This document shows positions 17,171 through 24,620 of a stretch of DNA of 64,000 nucleotides, piece by piece; position 1 is the stretch's first letter; each line of letters starts with the position of its first letter. The position numbers were made by a program, and so were the translations under genes. The stretch is from a virus: positions 1-64,000 of IMG/VR virus record IMGVR_UViG_3300037247_000353; one strand, written 5' to 3'. Below the pieces are notes generated by a model that saw only the letters and a program-made list of their open reading frames with translations, had not been told where the DNA came from and made no database searches.

Positions 17171-17328
17171 AATGATTCCTTTAAAGATCTATTAACTTTC
17201 TCTTGTAATGCCCTTATAAAGTGATACGTTTCCATACAAAGCGGATCACCTGGAGATAAATCTAATCCCATTGACCCTGCTTCTTTTAATCTTTCTAACA
17301 GTTCTTCAACATAATTGCTATCTAGCAC
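17167..17328 (-). CDS. Small hypothetical protein (53 aa)
   Basis: GTG start at 17328, seven bases after GGAGGG; stop overlaps the protease start as ATGA. Acidic, helical (VEELLERLKEAGSMG, then YHFIRALQEKVNRSL). No family recognised. Confidence 0.65.
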   Translation of the reverse strand: MLDSNYVEELLERLKEAGSMGLDLSPGDPLCMETYHFIRALQEKVNRSLKESL

Positions 17329-17593
17329 TAGTTTCCCTCCAATTCAACCAGGAACATATATCTAAAAGTAAATCTAAATTCCTATTATAAAACTTCCCAA
17401 CAACACTATCTCTATAATCTCTAGAAAAATCATGTAAATAGTAAACAGTATCTTGTAATCTCTTATTAAAATGATAGGTTACGCCAAATTTAATCCCATC
17501 CTTTTTACATAATTGACATGCTATAAACTTATTCTTGTGGAATATGAATCCTTTTTTTATTATACTCTTTCTCAGATATTTTTCTAATTCCAT
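17318..17593 (-). CDS. Hypothetical protein (91 aa)
   Basis: The only in-frame ATG (17593) overlaps the upstream AT-hook gene by 65 nt; a non-ATG start nearer 17530 is possible. Contains C-Q-L-C and many basic and aromatic residues; ends NWRETSAR. No family recognised. Confidence 0.5.
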   Translation of the reverse strand: MELEKYLRKSIIKKGFIFHKNKFIACQLCKKDGIKFGVTYHFNKRLQDTVYYLHDFSRDYRDSVVGKFYNRNLDLLLDICSWLNWRETSAR

Positions 17594-17882
17594 TTAAAAA
17601 CTCTACACATAAGTTTGCTTCAGTTTCTACAGTAAATCGTGCTATAATTTCTGGATATATTGCGCCACGGTTAAGGTCGTATATAAAATAGTATTTTATA
17701 AAGGCATCCATAGCATCTGTTTCTACTCGTGAACGTAATATATAACGATTATCTCTTCTACTTGATTCAGCTACAGCCTCTATAATATCGTCATTAGGAA
17801 CATGAGCAGGCAGAACCTTTCTCTTATTTTTACTGCCCTTTGGTCTACCTCTTCTTCTCTTAACCGAATTTTGTTTCACCAT
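17529..17882 (-). CDS. AT-hook-containing putative DNA-binding protein
   Basis: 117 residues from ATG 17882, with AGGTG upstream. Residues ~6-22 read KRRRGRPKGSKNKRK, a good AT-hook (core RGRP) for binding the minor groove of AT-rich DNA. The rest is a helical/beta domain of unknown type. Could be a transcription or nucleoid-associated factor acting on AT-rich phage promoters. Confidence 0.6.
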   Translation of the reverse strand: MVKQNSVKRRRGRPKGSKNKRKVLPAHVPNDDIIEAVAESSRRDNRYILRSRVETDAMDAFIKYYFIYDLNRGAIYPEIIARFTVETEANLCVEFLNGIRKISEKEYNKKRIHIPQE

Positions 17883-17907
17883 ATTTAGTTTCACCTGTAA
17901 GGGTTAC

Positions 17908-18234
17908 CTATTTAGCATCTGGAAATAATTCTACTTGTTTTGATGGGCTCTCTTGCTCTTGTACTTTTTCATTTGGGTGTGGCATCAAACTCATTGCGTT
18001 ATGATATACCTCCCCATTATTCCATAGTTTAACATCTTCATAAGGTACCGCAACACGGCGATACAATTCCATTTTAGCACACTCAAGCACACCAATTATC
18101 TCATTAAGAGTTGTATAAGATAAGCCACTATCTCTAATATACCCATCCAGGATGGTGGATATTTTATAGTTTAATTCTCCTGGCCTTAATGGGATTAAAG
18201 CATCGTCTCTATCTTCTTGTTTTACATATGGCAT
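17908..18234 (-). CDS. DUF6899-like phage protein
   Basis: 108 residues. Pattern MPYVKQEDRD, then RPGELNYKIST, LNEIIGVLECAKMELYRRV and APYED-like VPYEDVKLWNNGEVY matches a widespread short phage family I know as DUF6899; function unknown. Shares TAATG with the gene before it; GGAGA lies upstream. Confidence 0.65.
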   Translation of the reverse strand: MPYVKQEDRDDALIPLRPGELNYKISTILDGYIRDSGLSYTTLNEIIGVLECAKMELYRRVAVPYEDVKLWNNGEVYHNAMSLMPHPNEKVQEQESPSKQVELFPDAK

Positions 18235-18407
18235 TAACTAATCTCCCTTTCTTCCCTAATAGCATCTAAAACATCAGCAGCAAGTCCAGACTCATATCCT
18301 AAGCGACACAAACTACTGAATGCTTCCTCATATGTTATATCCTCATTATAATAAGACTCTTCAATCTCATCAATTTTAGCTTCCCAAAGTCTTTTGACTT
18401 TACCCAT
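18234..18407 (-). CDS. Small acidic protein (57 aa)
   Basis: Begins MGKVKRLWEAKIDEIEES and is predicted helical. Start follows GGAGATCG; stop shares TAATG with the next gene, which supports translation. No family recognised. Confidence 0.65.
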   Translation of the reverse strand: MGKVKRLWEAKIDEIEESYYNEDITYEEAFSSLCRLGYESGLAADVLDAIREEREIS

Positions 18408-18791
18408 TTACACGATCTCCAGCGGCCATTCCAAATATTCTACAGGCTTTTCTTGTTGTTTAAACATTTCTATCTCAACCGAGATTCCATAACTGTCTTG
18501 CCAAGTTGGCATTTGATATACCAGTAACCCCATTGCAGTATTCATAAATGGTGTATCAGCAGGTAGCCATATCTCATGGTCAAGAGGATTCATCCCACCA
18601 TGAATAGCAATAGGATGCGTATGAGCGATTGGACAATATAACTTAACCCCTTTAGAAATTAACCAAGCTGCACCTTTTGATACCTCTTTAAATGCAGCCT
18701 CAATACCATCTGGATATTTACTATAAGGACTTGCTAAATACCAAAACTCATTTGGCTCAATATCTTGAAGTTTATTAATTAATACTTTCAT
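18408..18791 (-). CDS. DUF1937-like (nucleoside deoxyribosyltransferase-fold) protein
   Basis: 127 residues with YLASPYSKYPDGIEAAF (~18-34), then CPIAHTHPIAIHGG and PADTPFMNTAMGLLVYQMPTWQDS, the conserved blocks of DUF1937, related in fold to nucleoside 2-deoxyribosyltransferases. A nucleotide or base processing role is likely given the neighbouring pool enzymes. Strong AAAGGAGGA ribosome site. Confidence 0.7.
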   Translation of the reverse strand: MKVLINKLQDIEPNEFWYLASPYSKYPDGIEAAFKEVSKGAAWLISKGVKLYCPIAHTHPIAIHGGMNPLDHEIWLPADTPFMNTAMGLLVYQMPTWQDSYGISVEIEMFKQQEKPVEYLEWPLEIV

Positions 18792-18940
18792 CTAATAGGT
18801 TCCTCCTTTTCTTTCTCATAACCTGTACCATCACAGCGAGGGCAAATTTCTGTCGTAGAATACCAGAAATGACAAATATATATTTTGCCCTCGCCGTTAC
18901 ATTCAATACAGGTATTCCGTAATGCCTGTGATTCAACCAT
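18788..18940 (-). CDS. DnaJ-type zinc-finger mini-protein (50 aa)
   Basis: Two C-x-x-C-x-G-x-G repeats (CIECNGEG at 11-18, CPRCDGTG at 33-40) form a DnaJ-like zinc finger. Stop overlaps the DUF1937 start (ATGA). Two similar repeats are inserted in the phage DNA polymerase. Possible protein-interaction role. Confidence 0.7.
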   Translation of the reverse strand: MVESQALRNTCIECNGEGKIYICHFWYSTTEICPRCDGTGYEKEKEEPIR

Positions 18941-19180
18941 CTATGCAGGATTCCAATTCTTCTCCATTACATTAAGCCTACCAGTAAGTCTCTTAAGACG
19001 CTTGCGAACAGCATCTATCTTACGCTGTACGACCTTACGTTTCTGAGTAAGCTCACCAACTAATGTAGTTAGCTGAAACTCTTGCCATACTTTGTCAGCA
19101 TATTCATCAAATGAAGAATCCATTACAACCGGAATAGGGTCGTCACCACCAACCATAGTATACATTTCTACTTTAGCCAT
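18941..19180 (-). CDS. Hypothetical coiled-coil protein (79 aa)
   Basis: Start set at ATG 19180 because AAGGAGAA lies 6 nt upstream; an ATG at 19219 has no such site. A beta N-terminus (MAKVEMYTMVGGDDPIPVV) is followed by a basic coiled coil rich in K/R. No family recognised. Confidence 0.6.
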   Translation of the reverse strand: MAKVEMYTMVGGDDPIPVVMDSSFDEYADKVWQEFQLTTLVGELTQKRKVVQRKIDAVRKRLKRLTGRLNVMEKNWNPA

Positions 19181-19490
19181 TTTTATTTCTCCTTTCAAGT
19201 TCTCTATCGGTCCATTCAATAGCAGCCACAGCTAGTGCTGCTGTTTTAATCATTGATTTCCGGAAGTTCTGCAACACATTATCTGTATATGGAGGAAATC
19301 CACCAGGAAACCAAATTGTAGCGTATCGAGTAATGTAAGTAACCCAATCATTCAGGCCATTGTAGCTATCATCTACCTCTTTACTATATCCAATCTTTTG
19401 CTGGAAGTCCCGCTCATTACTAATTTCAACAAAAATATCTTCTTCTGTAAAATCATCATCAAACTCTTCTACACTTTCTATTTGTGCCAT
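19173..19490 (-). CDS. Hypothetical protein, MazG-neighbourhood type
   Basis: 105 residues. The blocks EISNERDFQQ, NDWVTYITRYAT and RKSMIKTAALAVAAIEW resemble short phage proteins often near nucleotide pyrophosphohydrolases; helical content suggests an all-alpha NTP-PPase-like fold, but catalytic E-x-x-E/D motifs are not clear. Overlaps both neighbours. Confidence 0.5.
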   Translation of the reverse strand: MAQIESVEEFDDDFTEEDIFVEISNERDFQQKIGYSKEVDDSYNGLNDWVTYITRYATIWFPGGFPPYTDNVLQNFRKSMIKTAALAVAAIEWTDRELERRNKNG

Positions 19491-19846
19491 CTATCATCCT
19501 CTCCTATGTTATTTTTTTCAAACCAAGCCAAAGCTATCGCACACCATATCACAGATATTAAGTGTCTTTGACCATCTTCTCTATCATACTTCTCTCCCAT
19601 TAACCATCGTGTCAGATGGCTCATAAGGGCTCTTACTACACGCCCCCATTTAAATCCTTTCTGCCAATTTCGATCATCGTATTTCTTAGCCCCCATCCCA
19701 TATAACTCTGCTAGTTCTAACAATATATCTGGCGGAATAAGATCAAACCTATCAAGCTTCTCTTTATCATGCTTTGTGCCTTGTTTAACTATAATTCCTT
19801 TTTCTATGATGGCCCCACCAAACACTAAATCCTGAGTATCATCCAT
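19478..19846 (-). CDS. dATP/dGTP diphosphohydrolase-like protein
   Basis: 122 residues. KHDKEKLDRFDLIPPDILLE (~25-44), GAKKYDDRNWQKGFKWGR, then HLTRWLMGEKYDREDGQRHL match the family formerly DUF5664, annotated as dATP/dGTP diphosphohydrolase N-terminal domain. The His/Asp residues would bind metal. Likely adjusts deoxypurine pools together with the reductase. Confidence 0.75.
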   Translation of the reverse strand: MDDTQDLVFGGAIIEKGIIVKQGTKHDKEKLDRFDLIPPDILLELAELYGMGAKKYDDRNWQKGFKWGRVVRALMSHLTRWLMGEKYDREDGQRHLISVIWCAIALAWFEKNNIGEDDRWHK

Positions 19847-19847
19847 A

Positions 19848-20099
19848 TCAGCCCTCTTTTAAGAACTCATAAAATTCTTTTGCAGTATTTAGCACAGACT
19901 CAGGACCATAGTAATAACAATCACGAGACCAATATGCAACTGATAGCGATAATGCATCCATACGCATTTCGTAATCATCAGGCTCAATCGTGTCTAAGAA
20001 ATCCTTAAGCTGTTCAAAATCAACATCATCCCCAGTAATTACTACTTCAACCACACGTTTCTCTCTTTCTTCGGCGAGATTAAATATATTATTCATCAT
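19848..20099 (-). CDS. Hypothetical acidic protein (83 aa)
   Basis: Begins MMNNIFNLAEEREKRVVEVV and is acidic throughout (DDVDFEQLKDFLDTIEPDD). Overlaps the phosphoesterase end by 11 nt; either of two adjacent Met codons could start it. No family recognised. Confidence 0.55.
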   Translation of the reverse strand: MMNNIFNLAEEREKRVVEVVITGDDVDFEQLKDFLDTIEPDDYEMRMDALSLSVAYWSRDCYYYGPESVLNTAKEFYEFLKEG

Positions 20100-20871
20100 A
20101 CAACTCCTGTAGCCTATTCATTGAGAATACTTCAAGATCATATTCTCCGTCTTTAACATTATGTTTTAACACAACCCCAGACCACCACATGAATTGGGTA
20201 TTAAGAGCATACTTTTTAGTATATGAAGTATCAATAAAACAACCCGCGCTTAAGCCGTGTATTCTTTTTCCATTTGGTAGTGCTCGCGTTGCATAATCGA
20301 ACAAATGATTATGACCAACGGTACAAGAACACATCATTTTAGCCAAAAGACTTGCTGCAACATTGGAACCAGATATTGGATCTCCCTTAATCCCACTTGG
20401 AAAAAAATGACAATACCATATACCATTTATTTCTATTGGAATACTAAATGGAATAACCTCCCAACCATATTCTTTGTAATTTAAATCAGAAAATCCTATA
20501 GTTCCTTCTAATTCAGGGCTACATTCAATAGCTCGTTCTATTCTTTGTTCATGGTTCCCTAAAGTAAGAACTTTTCGAGGTTTGTATTGACTTTTTTTAT
20601 TTTTTCTTTGTTGTTCATTATAATAATTAATTGGAACCTGAATAAGATCTAATGCTTTATGAGCAGCAGTAATATCATTGTTATACCGCCGGCCTTCAAA
20701 GTCTTTTTTTCCTCTATCATAAGAACACAATGCTTCCATAGCAGAAAAATCACCTAAACAAATAATAACATCTGGTTTTTTATCTACTATAAACTGCCCT
20801 AAGTGTTTAAATCGTCTGTTATCTTCATCAGGTTTCACATGAGCATCAGGTATAATTAGATGACTTGTCAT
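20089..20871 (-). CDS. Calcineurin-like metallophosphoesterase
   Basis: 260 residues. Metal-binding blocks are in canonical order: IPDAHVK (D-x-H, ~7-13), CLGDFSA (GD, ~39), TLGNHEQR (GNHE, ~104) and TVGHNH (GH-x-H, ~187). Hydrolyses phosphomono- or diesters with two metals; phage examples act on nucleic acid ends or nucleotides, but the substrate cannot be read. Confidence 0.8.
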   Translation of the reverse strand: MTSHLIIPDAHVKPDEDNRRFKHLGQFIVDKKPDVIICLGDFSAMEALCSYDRGKKDFEGRRYNNDITAAHKALDLIQVPINYYNEQQRKNKKSQYKPRKVLTLGNHEQRIERAIECSPELEGTIGFSDLNYKEYGWEVIPFSIPIEINGIWYCHFFPSGIKGDPISGSNVAASLLAKMMCSCTVGHNHLFDYATRALPNGKRIHGLSAGCFIDTSYTKKYALNTQFMWWSGVVLKHNVKDGEYDLEVFSMNRLQELYDE

Positions 20872-20889
20872 ACACGCTAATACCCCTTT

Positions 20890-21237
20890 CTAGGCATTAC
20901 CCTTAATCTTAACATTCGCTAAACTAATTACATTTGTATAATCTATATTATCCTTTTTCTCTAATGCTTCCTCGGGCATTTTTTGCATCTCATTAAGATC
21001 TATACCACTCTCCAATAGTTCTTTTTGTAGAGCCCCTTGGCCTGCCTCATAAAGAACTAACGGGTTGGTTTGTAGTATCTCCATAATTCCACGAACTAAT
21101 AGCAATACATGGGAGTTTCCTACGTGCTCAACATTAGTTTTAGCGTATGCTTGAAAGCCTCCCTGAGTTGCTACTATATATACTCCACCACTTTCATCTT
21201 CTAAATCAAATATCTTTTTTTCTTTATCTTTTGTCAT
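20890..21237 (-). CDS. Hypothetical protein (115 aa)
   Basis: Start at ATG 21237 after a perfect AGGAGGT; an upstream ATG at 21273 lies within the nuclease gene. Acidic, helical, with GGVYIVATQGGFQAYAKTN near the N-terminus and a long helix SHVLLLVRGIMEILQ. No family recognised. Confidence 0.6.
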   Translation of the reverse strand: MTKDKEKKIFDLEDESGGVYIVATQGGFQAYAKTNVEHVGNSHVLLLVRGIMEILQTNPLVLYEAGQGALQKELLESGIDLNEMQKMPEEALEKKDNIDYTNVISLANVKIKGNA

Positions 21238-21238
21238 T

Positions 21239-21577
21239 CTACCTCCTATATTCTTTAATAAAAAACTTAGCATCTAATACAGCCAATGGTCTATGCCTAT
21301 CTTGCCTTATTATAACTAGAGGTTCTCCCTTTCCTGAATGATTTTTACACTGATTGTATGCCTTATAGACAGCAGAAAAACCATCTTTTTGAGATTTACA
21401 TTCAATTTTAAAATCAAATAAGTATCGTTTATCTTTTGTTAATTTAACATCAACACCACTTTCTCCCATTATAGCAGTAGTTATATCATCAAATGATATT
21501 CCTAATGCAAGAAATAGCTCATCCCTTACCCAATTCTGCAATCTTCTCCCTTTAGCTTTGGCTGATTTTATTTGCAT
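21239..21577 (-). CDS. PD-(D/E)XK-type nuclease (HJ resolvase-like)
   Basis: 112 residues. KAKGRRLQNWVRDELF at the N-terminus, then a Glu/Asp (ESGVDVKL, ~39-46) and the catalytic I-E-C-K (FKIECKSQ, ~57-64) give the E-D-ExK layout of small resolvase-type nucleases; a Q-C-K-N-H segment follows (~76). Likely resolves branched replication or packaging DNA. Its start overlaps the zinc-finger gene. Confidence 0.7.
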   Translation of the reverse strand: MQIKSAKAKGRRLQNWVRDELFLALGISFDDITTAIMGESGVDVKLTKDKRYLFDFKIECKSQKDGFSAVYKAYNQCKNHSGKGEPLVIIRQDRHRPLAVLDAKFFIKEYRR

Positions 21578-21725
21578 TTTCTTTACGTCTTCTTTCTAAA
21601 ATAGCTGCTAAATCACCACGTAATCTGTCTACATGACAGGCCCTACATACTCGTTTAATAGGTCTACCCATACGCTCACGATCTGGAACCTCAGCAGGAT
21701 TTTGTCTGCAAATAATACAAAGCAT
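21552..21725 (-). CDS. Zinc-finger mini-protein (57 aa)
   Basis: MLCIICRQNPAEVPDRE with Cys pairs C-I-I-C (3-6) and C-R-A-C (27-30) plus His31, and a basic C-terminal helix (LERRRKENANK), suggesting nucleic-acid binding. Ends 26 nt inside the nuclease gene. Confidence 0.65.
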   Translation of the reverse strand: MLCIICRQNPAEVPDRERMGRPIKRVCRACHVDRLRGDLAAILERRRKENANKISQS

Positions 21726-21727
21726 AA

Positions 21728-21937
21728 TTACACTTTCACAGCCATAAAATGTTTCTTAATTTCATCGGGCATTCTTTCATATGTCTCTGAAGGTACATTA
21801 ACCCCAATGATATTTAAAACATACGCTAAATGACTGGCATTGATCGACAAATGATTTCCAACAAATCGCCATACTACTTTTTGAGGTTCTTCAACAATCA
21901 CCTCTTCTGGAACAATATCAATTACTTCATCTACCAT
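21728..21937 (-). CDS. Hypothetical protein (69 aa)
   Basis: MVDEVIDIVPEEVIVEEPQ N-terminus, then RFVGNHLSINASHLAYVLN. AAGGA precedes ATG 21937. No family recognised. Confidence 0.55.
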   Translation of the reverse strand: MVDEVIDIVPEEVIVEEPQKVVWRFVGNHLSINASHLAYVLNIIGVNVPSETYERMPDEIKKHFMAVKV

Positions 21938-21949
21938 TTGTATTCCTTT

Positions 21950-22168
21950 CTATTTCCACTCATATTCTTTTAGTCTATCAGCAGTATCAATTCTAATATT
22001 TCCACCGACAGAAAACCCATCTGTAATGTCACAAGTGGAGATATCATAGTCTTCAAGATTTCTTCCAGCATCAGTAAACCATAGTTTCTTTAGTTTTTCC
22101 CTATCTTTTTTGAGTCCAACAATAACTTCATCTTGCCCTTCAAAAATTATAATTTTGGTCATTTTCAT
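21950..22168 (-). CDS. Hypothetical protein (72 aa)
   Basis: Start overlaps the exonuclease stop as ATGA with GAGGA upstream. Alternating beta pattern (TKIIIFEGQDEVIVGL) then basic helix. No family recognised. Confidence 0.6.
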   Translation of the reverse strand: MKMTKIIIFEGQDEVIVGLKKDREKLKKLWFTDAGRNLEDYDISTCDITDGFSVGGNIRIDTADRLKEYEWK

Positions 22169-23031
22169 TCCTCACTGATAAATGTGTAAAATTTCCATGG
22201 TTTGTTCTTAGCAGTACTAACAGGACTTGGAAGATACTCTGCATCTGGCCAACAATGTCTCTTGAACTGACAAAAACTACAAACCATAGGCAAAACCATA
22301 TTCCCTGTTTTCTTCTGGTAATAAATTTCCTCAATGGGCTTAAAGCACTTTTTAAATGGCGCATCAGATGTTAATGAAATAATCTTATCTTCAACATCTT
22401 GTAGCGCCTTGAGTCTATATTGCTTATCATATTGAGGAAATTCTAATATCGTTAGCACACCGCTATTCTTATTTAATACTATCCATCCACCCACAGGCTT
22501 ACCTGTAGCCTCAGAATATAGATACAACTGAGGTATGTATCCAAATGTATCATCTTCAAGTATCTTTTTAAATCCTCCCCTATCTCCAAACTTATTATTA
22601 AAGGCAAAGTCAGAAGCAGATTTTATATCCCAAATCTTTCCATCTATTTCCACATCATAGGAACCTGAAAGATCTATTCCTCCAATCTTTAAAGTAACTT
22701 TTTGCTGTTCAGATTGTATCTCTATCCCAGCGTTACGCATGAGGAACATTATATATGCTTCTGAAATATCACCCCAAAGATTTCGCGTAATTGAATTGTA
22801 TTCTCTACTCTCTTTGGGTAGATTATATTTCTCAGCTTGAAGTTGGCATAGTGGTCTACCTATAGAAGACATACGGATAGTAAACTTCTTTTGTTTGTAG
22901 CTTTCAAACTGATTAAATAAGGCACTTGAACAGGCAACAGCAAATTGTTTAACAGTATCTTGATTAATTAGTTGCCGATCATTTGTAGCCCTATGCAAAA
23001 AGTCTTGGAGCTTTGTTAAGAGTAGCGACAT
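22165..23031 (-). CDS. Cas4/RecB-like exonuclease with Fe-S-type Cys cluster
   Basis: 288 residues. The PD-(D/E)XK core reads GSYDVEIDGKIWDIKSAS (Asp, then D-I-K, ~125-142), preceded by a helix GDISEAYIMFLM and followed by PQLYLYSEATGKP. One Cys (PLCQLQAEK, ~62) plus C-S-F-C-x5-C (~253-260) is the AddB/Cas4-style iron-sulphur set. Phage members act as recombination/replication exonucleases. It sits in the replication block and is not part of a CRISPR locus. Confidence 0.75.
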   Translation of the reverse strand: MSLLLTKLQDFLHRATNDRQLINQDTVKQFAVACSSALFNQFESYKQKKFTIRMSSIGRPLCQLQAEKYNLPKESREYNSITRNLWGDISEAYIMFLMRNAGIEIQSEQQKVTLKIGGIDLSGSYDVEIDGKIWDIKSASDFAFNNKFGDRGGFKKILEDDTFGYIPQLYLYSEATGKPVGGWIVLNKNSGVLTILEFPQYDKQYRLKALQDVEDKIISLTSDAPFKKCFKPIEEIYYQKKTGNMVLPMVCSFCQFKRHCWPDAEYLPSPVSTAKNKPWKFYTFISEE

Positions 23032-23231
23032 TATTTAATTAGTTCCTTTATCTTATCACGGATTCTTATTGCGCGCATCTTTTCAGCACTGGCCTTATTA
23101 AGACGAATTTCTGCTTGGGATAGCGCATGATCTTCAAGTTTCATCGTCTCGCCACAAGCAATAACACAAGCCTGTAACTGAGTGGCAAGTTTCTCTAAAC
23201 CTTTTACAATTTTATCAACACTCTTAGTCAT
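23031..23231 (-). CDS. Small coiled-coil protein (66 aa)
   Basis: Start at ATG 23231 (MTKSVDKIVKGLEKL) after GGAG; an ATG at 23243 is the alternative. Helical throughout, ending in RIRDKIKELIK. Coupled to the exonuclease. No family recognised. Confidence 0.6.
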   Translation of the reverse strand: MTKSVDKIVKGLEKLATQLQACVIACGETMKLEDHALSQAEIRLNKASAEKMRAIRIRDKIKELIK

Positions 23232-23232
23232 C

Positions 23233-24090
23233 TTACTCTCCATCTTTCATAGTTTCGGGAAGTTCATCATTAAGTTCCAAATCTTTTAGAGTTGCCTTTG
23301 GAATATCAACATCAAATGGGATTGGATTATTAGTCTTTTCATATTGCATAAGAATTTCTGTATTCTCAAAGTCAATAGTCTCTTGGAACTTCTTCATCAT
23401 ATCAAAATGCTCAGGGGTAAACTCTAACTCCGTTGCATCTATCTTTACCTGGGCAATATAAAACGTATTACTACCTCTTTTCTCACGTTTAGTAGTCATA
23501 AGAAATTGATGGTAGATAAACTTTTTACCACGCCTAGTAAAACTATCAATAGCACCATCAACAATTTGGTAATTCATACCTTGAGCATAGAAGACACAAG
23601 GCTCTTCAACAACAGTTACTGTATTGTTTTCGTTATCTACAGCCTCTCCTGATACAAGTCCCCAAACCATACGAGCACATTTGATTAGTTTTTGTTCAAC
23701 TTCTTCGTCTTTGGTAAGATCTTTCTTTAAGGCCCCACGTACTTTACCACAGGCTACTCCCCCCTTTTCGTCAAGAGCCTCTTCATTCCAATTCTTAAAT
23801 ATAATAGAACGATTACTATATTTACTCTCAGCATTATCCCATACACGGTATTGAAAACCACTTAGTAAAGGCCGAAATTGTATTTCTTTAAAGAAAACAA
23901 CCTTTCCTAATTCAGAATTATACAGAGAATAAGTTCCTACAGGTATCTCCTTTTCATCATCATCTAGGGATTCTCTATTGATCTTTAGACGTTGCAGATT
24001 ATTCTGCGTGTTCTTGGTTTGTCCTAAAAACTCTAGAAGTTCTTCATCATTTACAGATTTTTCCATAATCGCAGGTACATTAGATTCCAT
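23233..24090 (-). CDS. Putative ssDNA-binding/replication protein
   Basis: 285 residues with beta-rich middle (FKEIQFRPLLSGFQYRVW, QGMNYQIVDGAIDSF, IYHQFLMTTKREKRGSN) and an acidic C-terminal tail (DLELNDELPETMKDGE) like those of single-strand binding proteins. It is the first gene after a promoter-like element, between helicase and exonuclease, a normal SSB location. Assignment is inference from layout; no sequence family was recognised. Confidence 0.45.
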   Translation of the reverse strand: MESNVPAIMEKSVNDEELLEFLGQTKNTQNNLQRLKINRESLDDDEKEIPVGTYSLYNSELGKVVFFKEIQFRPLLSGFQYRVWDNAESKYSNRSIIFKNWNEEALDEKGGVACGKVRGALKKDLTKDEEVEQKLIKCARMVWGLVSGEAVDNENNTVTVVEEPCVFYAQGMNYQIVDGAIDSFTRRGKKFIYHQFLMTTKREKRGSNTFYIAQVKIDATELEFTPEHFDMMKKFQETIDFENTEILMQYEKTNNPIPFDVDIPKATLKDLELNDELPETMKDGE

Positions 24091-24158
24091 AATATATTAT
24101 ATTTCTTCCTTTCATAAAGATTTATACAGTTTTTTTATTTTAGGTATTTTATATATAT

Positions 24159-24205
24159 ACCCTTCTCTTTAAGAGGTAACATAAAAATTAGTGTTTGTCA
24201 AGCAC
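24159..24205 (-). promoter_or_regulatory. Conserved promoter-like element (copy A)
   Basis: Reads on the minus strand TTGACA (24196-24201), then after 17 nt TACCTCT, then AAGAGA-AGGGT. Nearly the same ~46 bases recur at 44958-45003. It lies just upstream of the 24090 gene and downstream of the 24188 stop. TTGACA fits a -35; the conserved part downstream includes an inverted CTCTT/AAGAG. Probably an internal regulated promoter. Confidence 0.5.
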
Positions 24206-24400
24206 TTTTTTCTTATAAATGTCAAAATCTTTATAATTTATCCATTTTATGTAGAGATTTCCACACATAGGGCACTTACTAGGGGGGGAATTTGGGTGAA
24301 TTGCAAGGCCCTCTCTGTTCCAACCAACACTTGGACCTTGTTTTTGCTCCCATTTACAGCTACATCTAAGACATTCATAAGATGCTAGTTTAAGTTTCAT
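24188..24400 (-). CDS. Zinc-ribbon protein (70 aa)
   Basis: C-L-R-C-S-C at residues ~10-15 and C-P-M-C-G at ~43-47 form a classic zinc ribbon in MKLKLASYECLRCSCKW. Its last codons contain the TTGACA of copy A. Overlaps the next gene by 11 nt. Function unknown. Confidence 0.6.
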   Translation of the reverse strand: MKLKLASYECLRCSCKWEQKQGPSVGWNREGLAIHPNSPPSKCPMCGNLYIKWINYKDFDIYKKKVLDKH

Positions 24401-24620
24401 TTTCTTTATGCCACTGTTCTATTTCCTTAAATCTCATAAAAGCTCTGTCTAATTGGCGTATAGCAACACTATTTGTATGGTGAATACAACACCTATCAGC
24501 ATCTAAAATATTATTAAGCTTAAACTCATAACCTTCTAATAGCTCTTCAACACAATTAACTAAAAAGGTTATAGCATCTTGTTGAGTTTTTAACTGTTGC
24601 ATTGGAGATTTAGTTTTCAT
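24390..24620 (-). CDS. Small hypothetical protein (76 aa)
   Basis: Start uncertain: ATG 24620 overlaps the helicase end by 11 nt; GTG 24635 is an alternative, and AAGGAG sits unusually far from the ATG. Helical with a C-C-I-H-H segment. No family recognised. Confidence 0.5.
   Translation of the reverse strand: MKTKSPMQQLKTQQDAITFLVNCVEELLEGYEFKLNNILDADRCCIHHTNSVAIRQLDRAFMRFKEIEQWHKENET

Noticed and set aside
22165-23031. Cas4-like gene as part of a CRISPR-Cas system
   Set aside because: No CRISPR repeats or other cas genes in the window; stand-alone Cas4/RecB-like exonucleases are usual in phage replication blocks.
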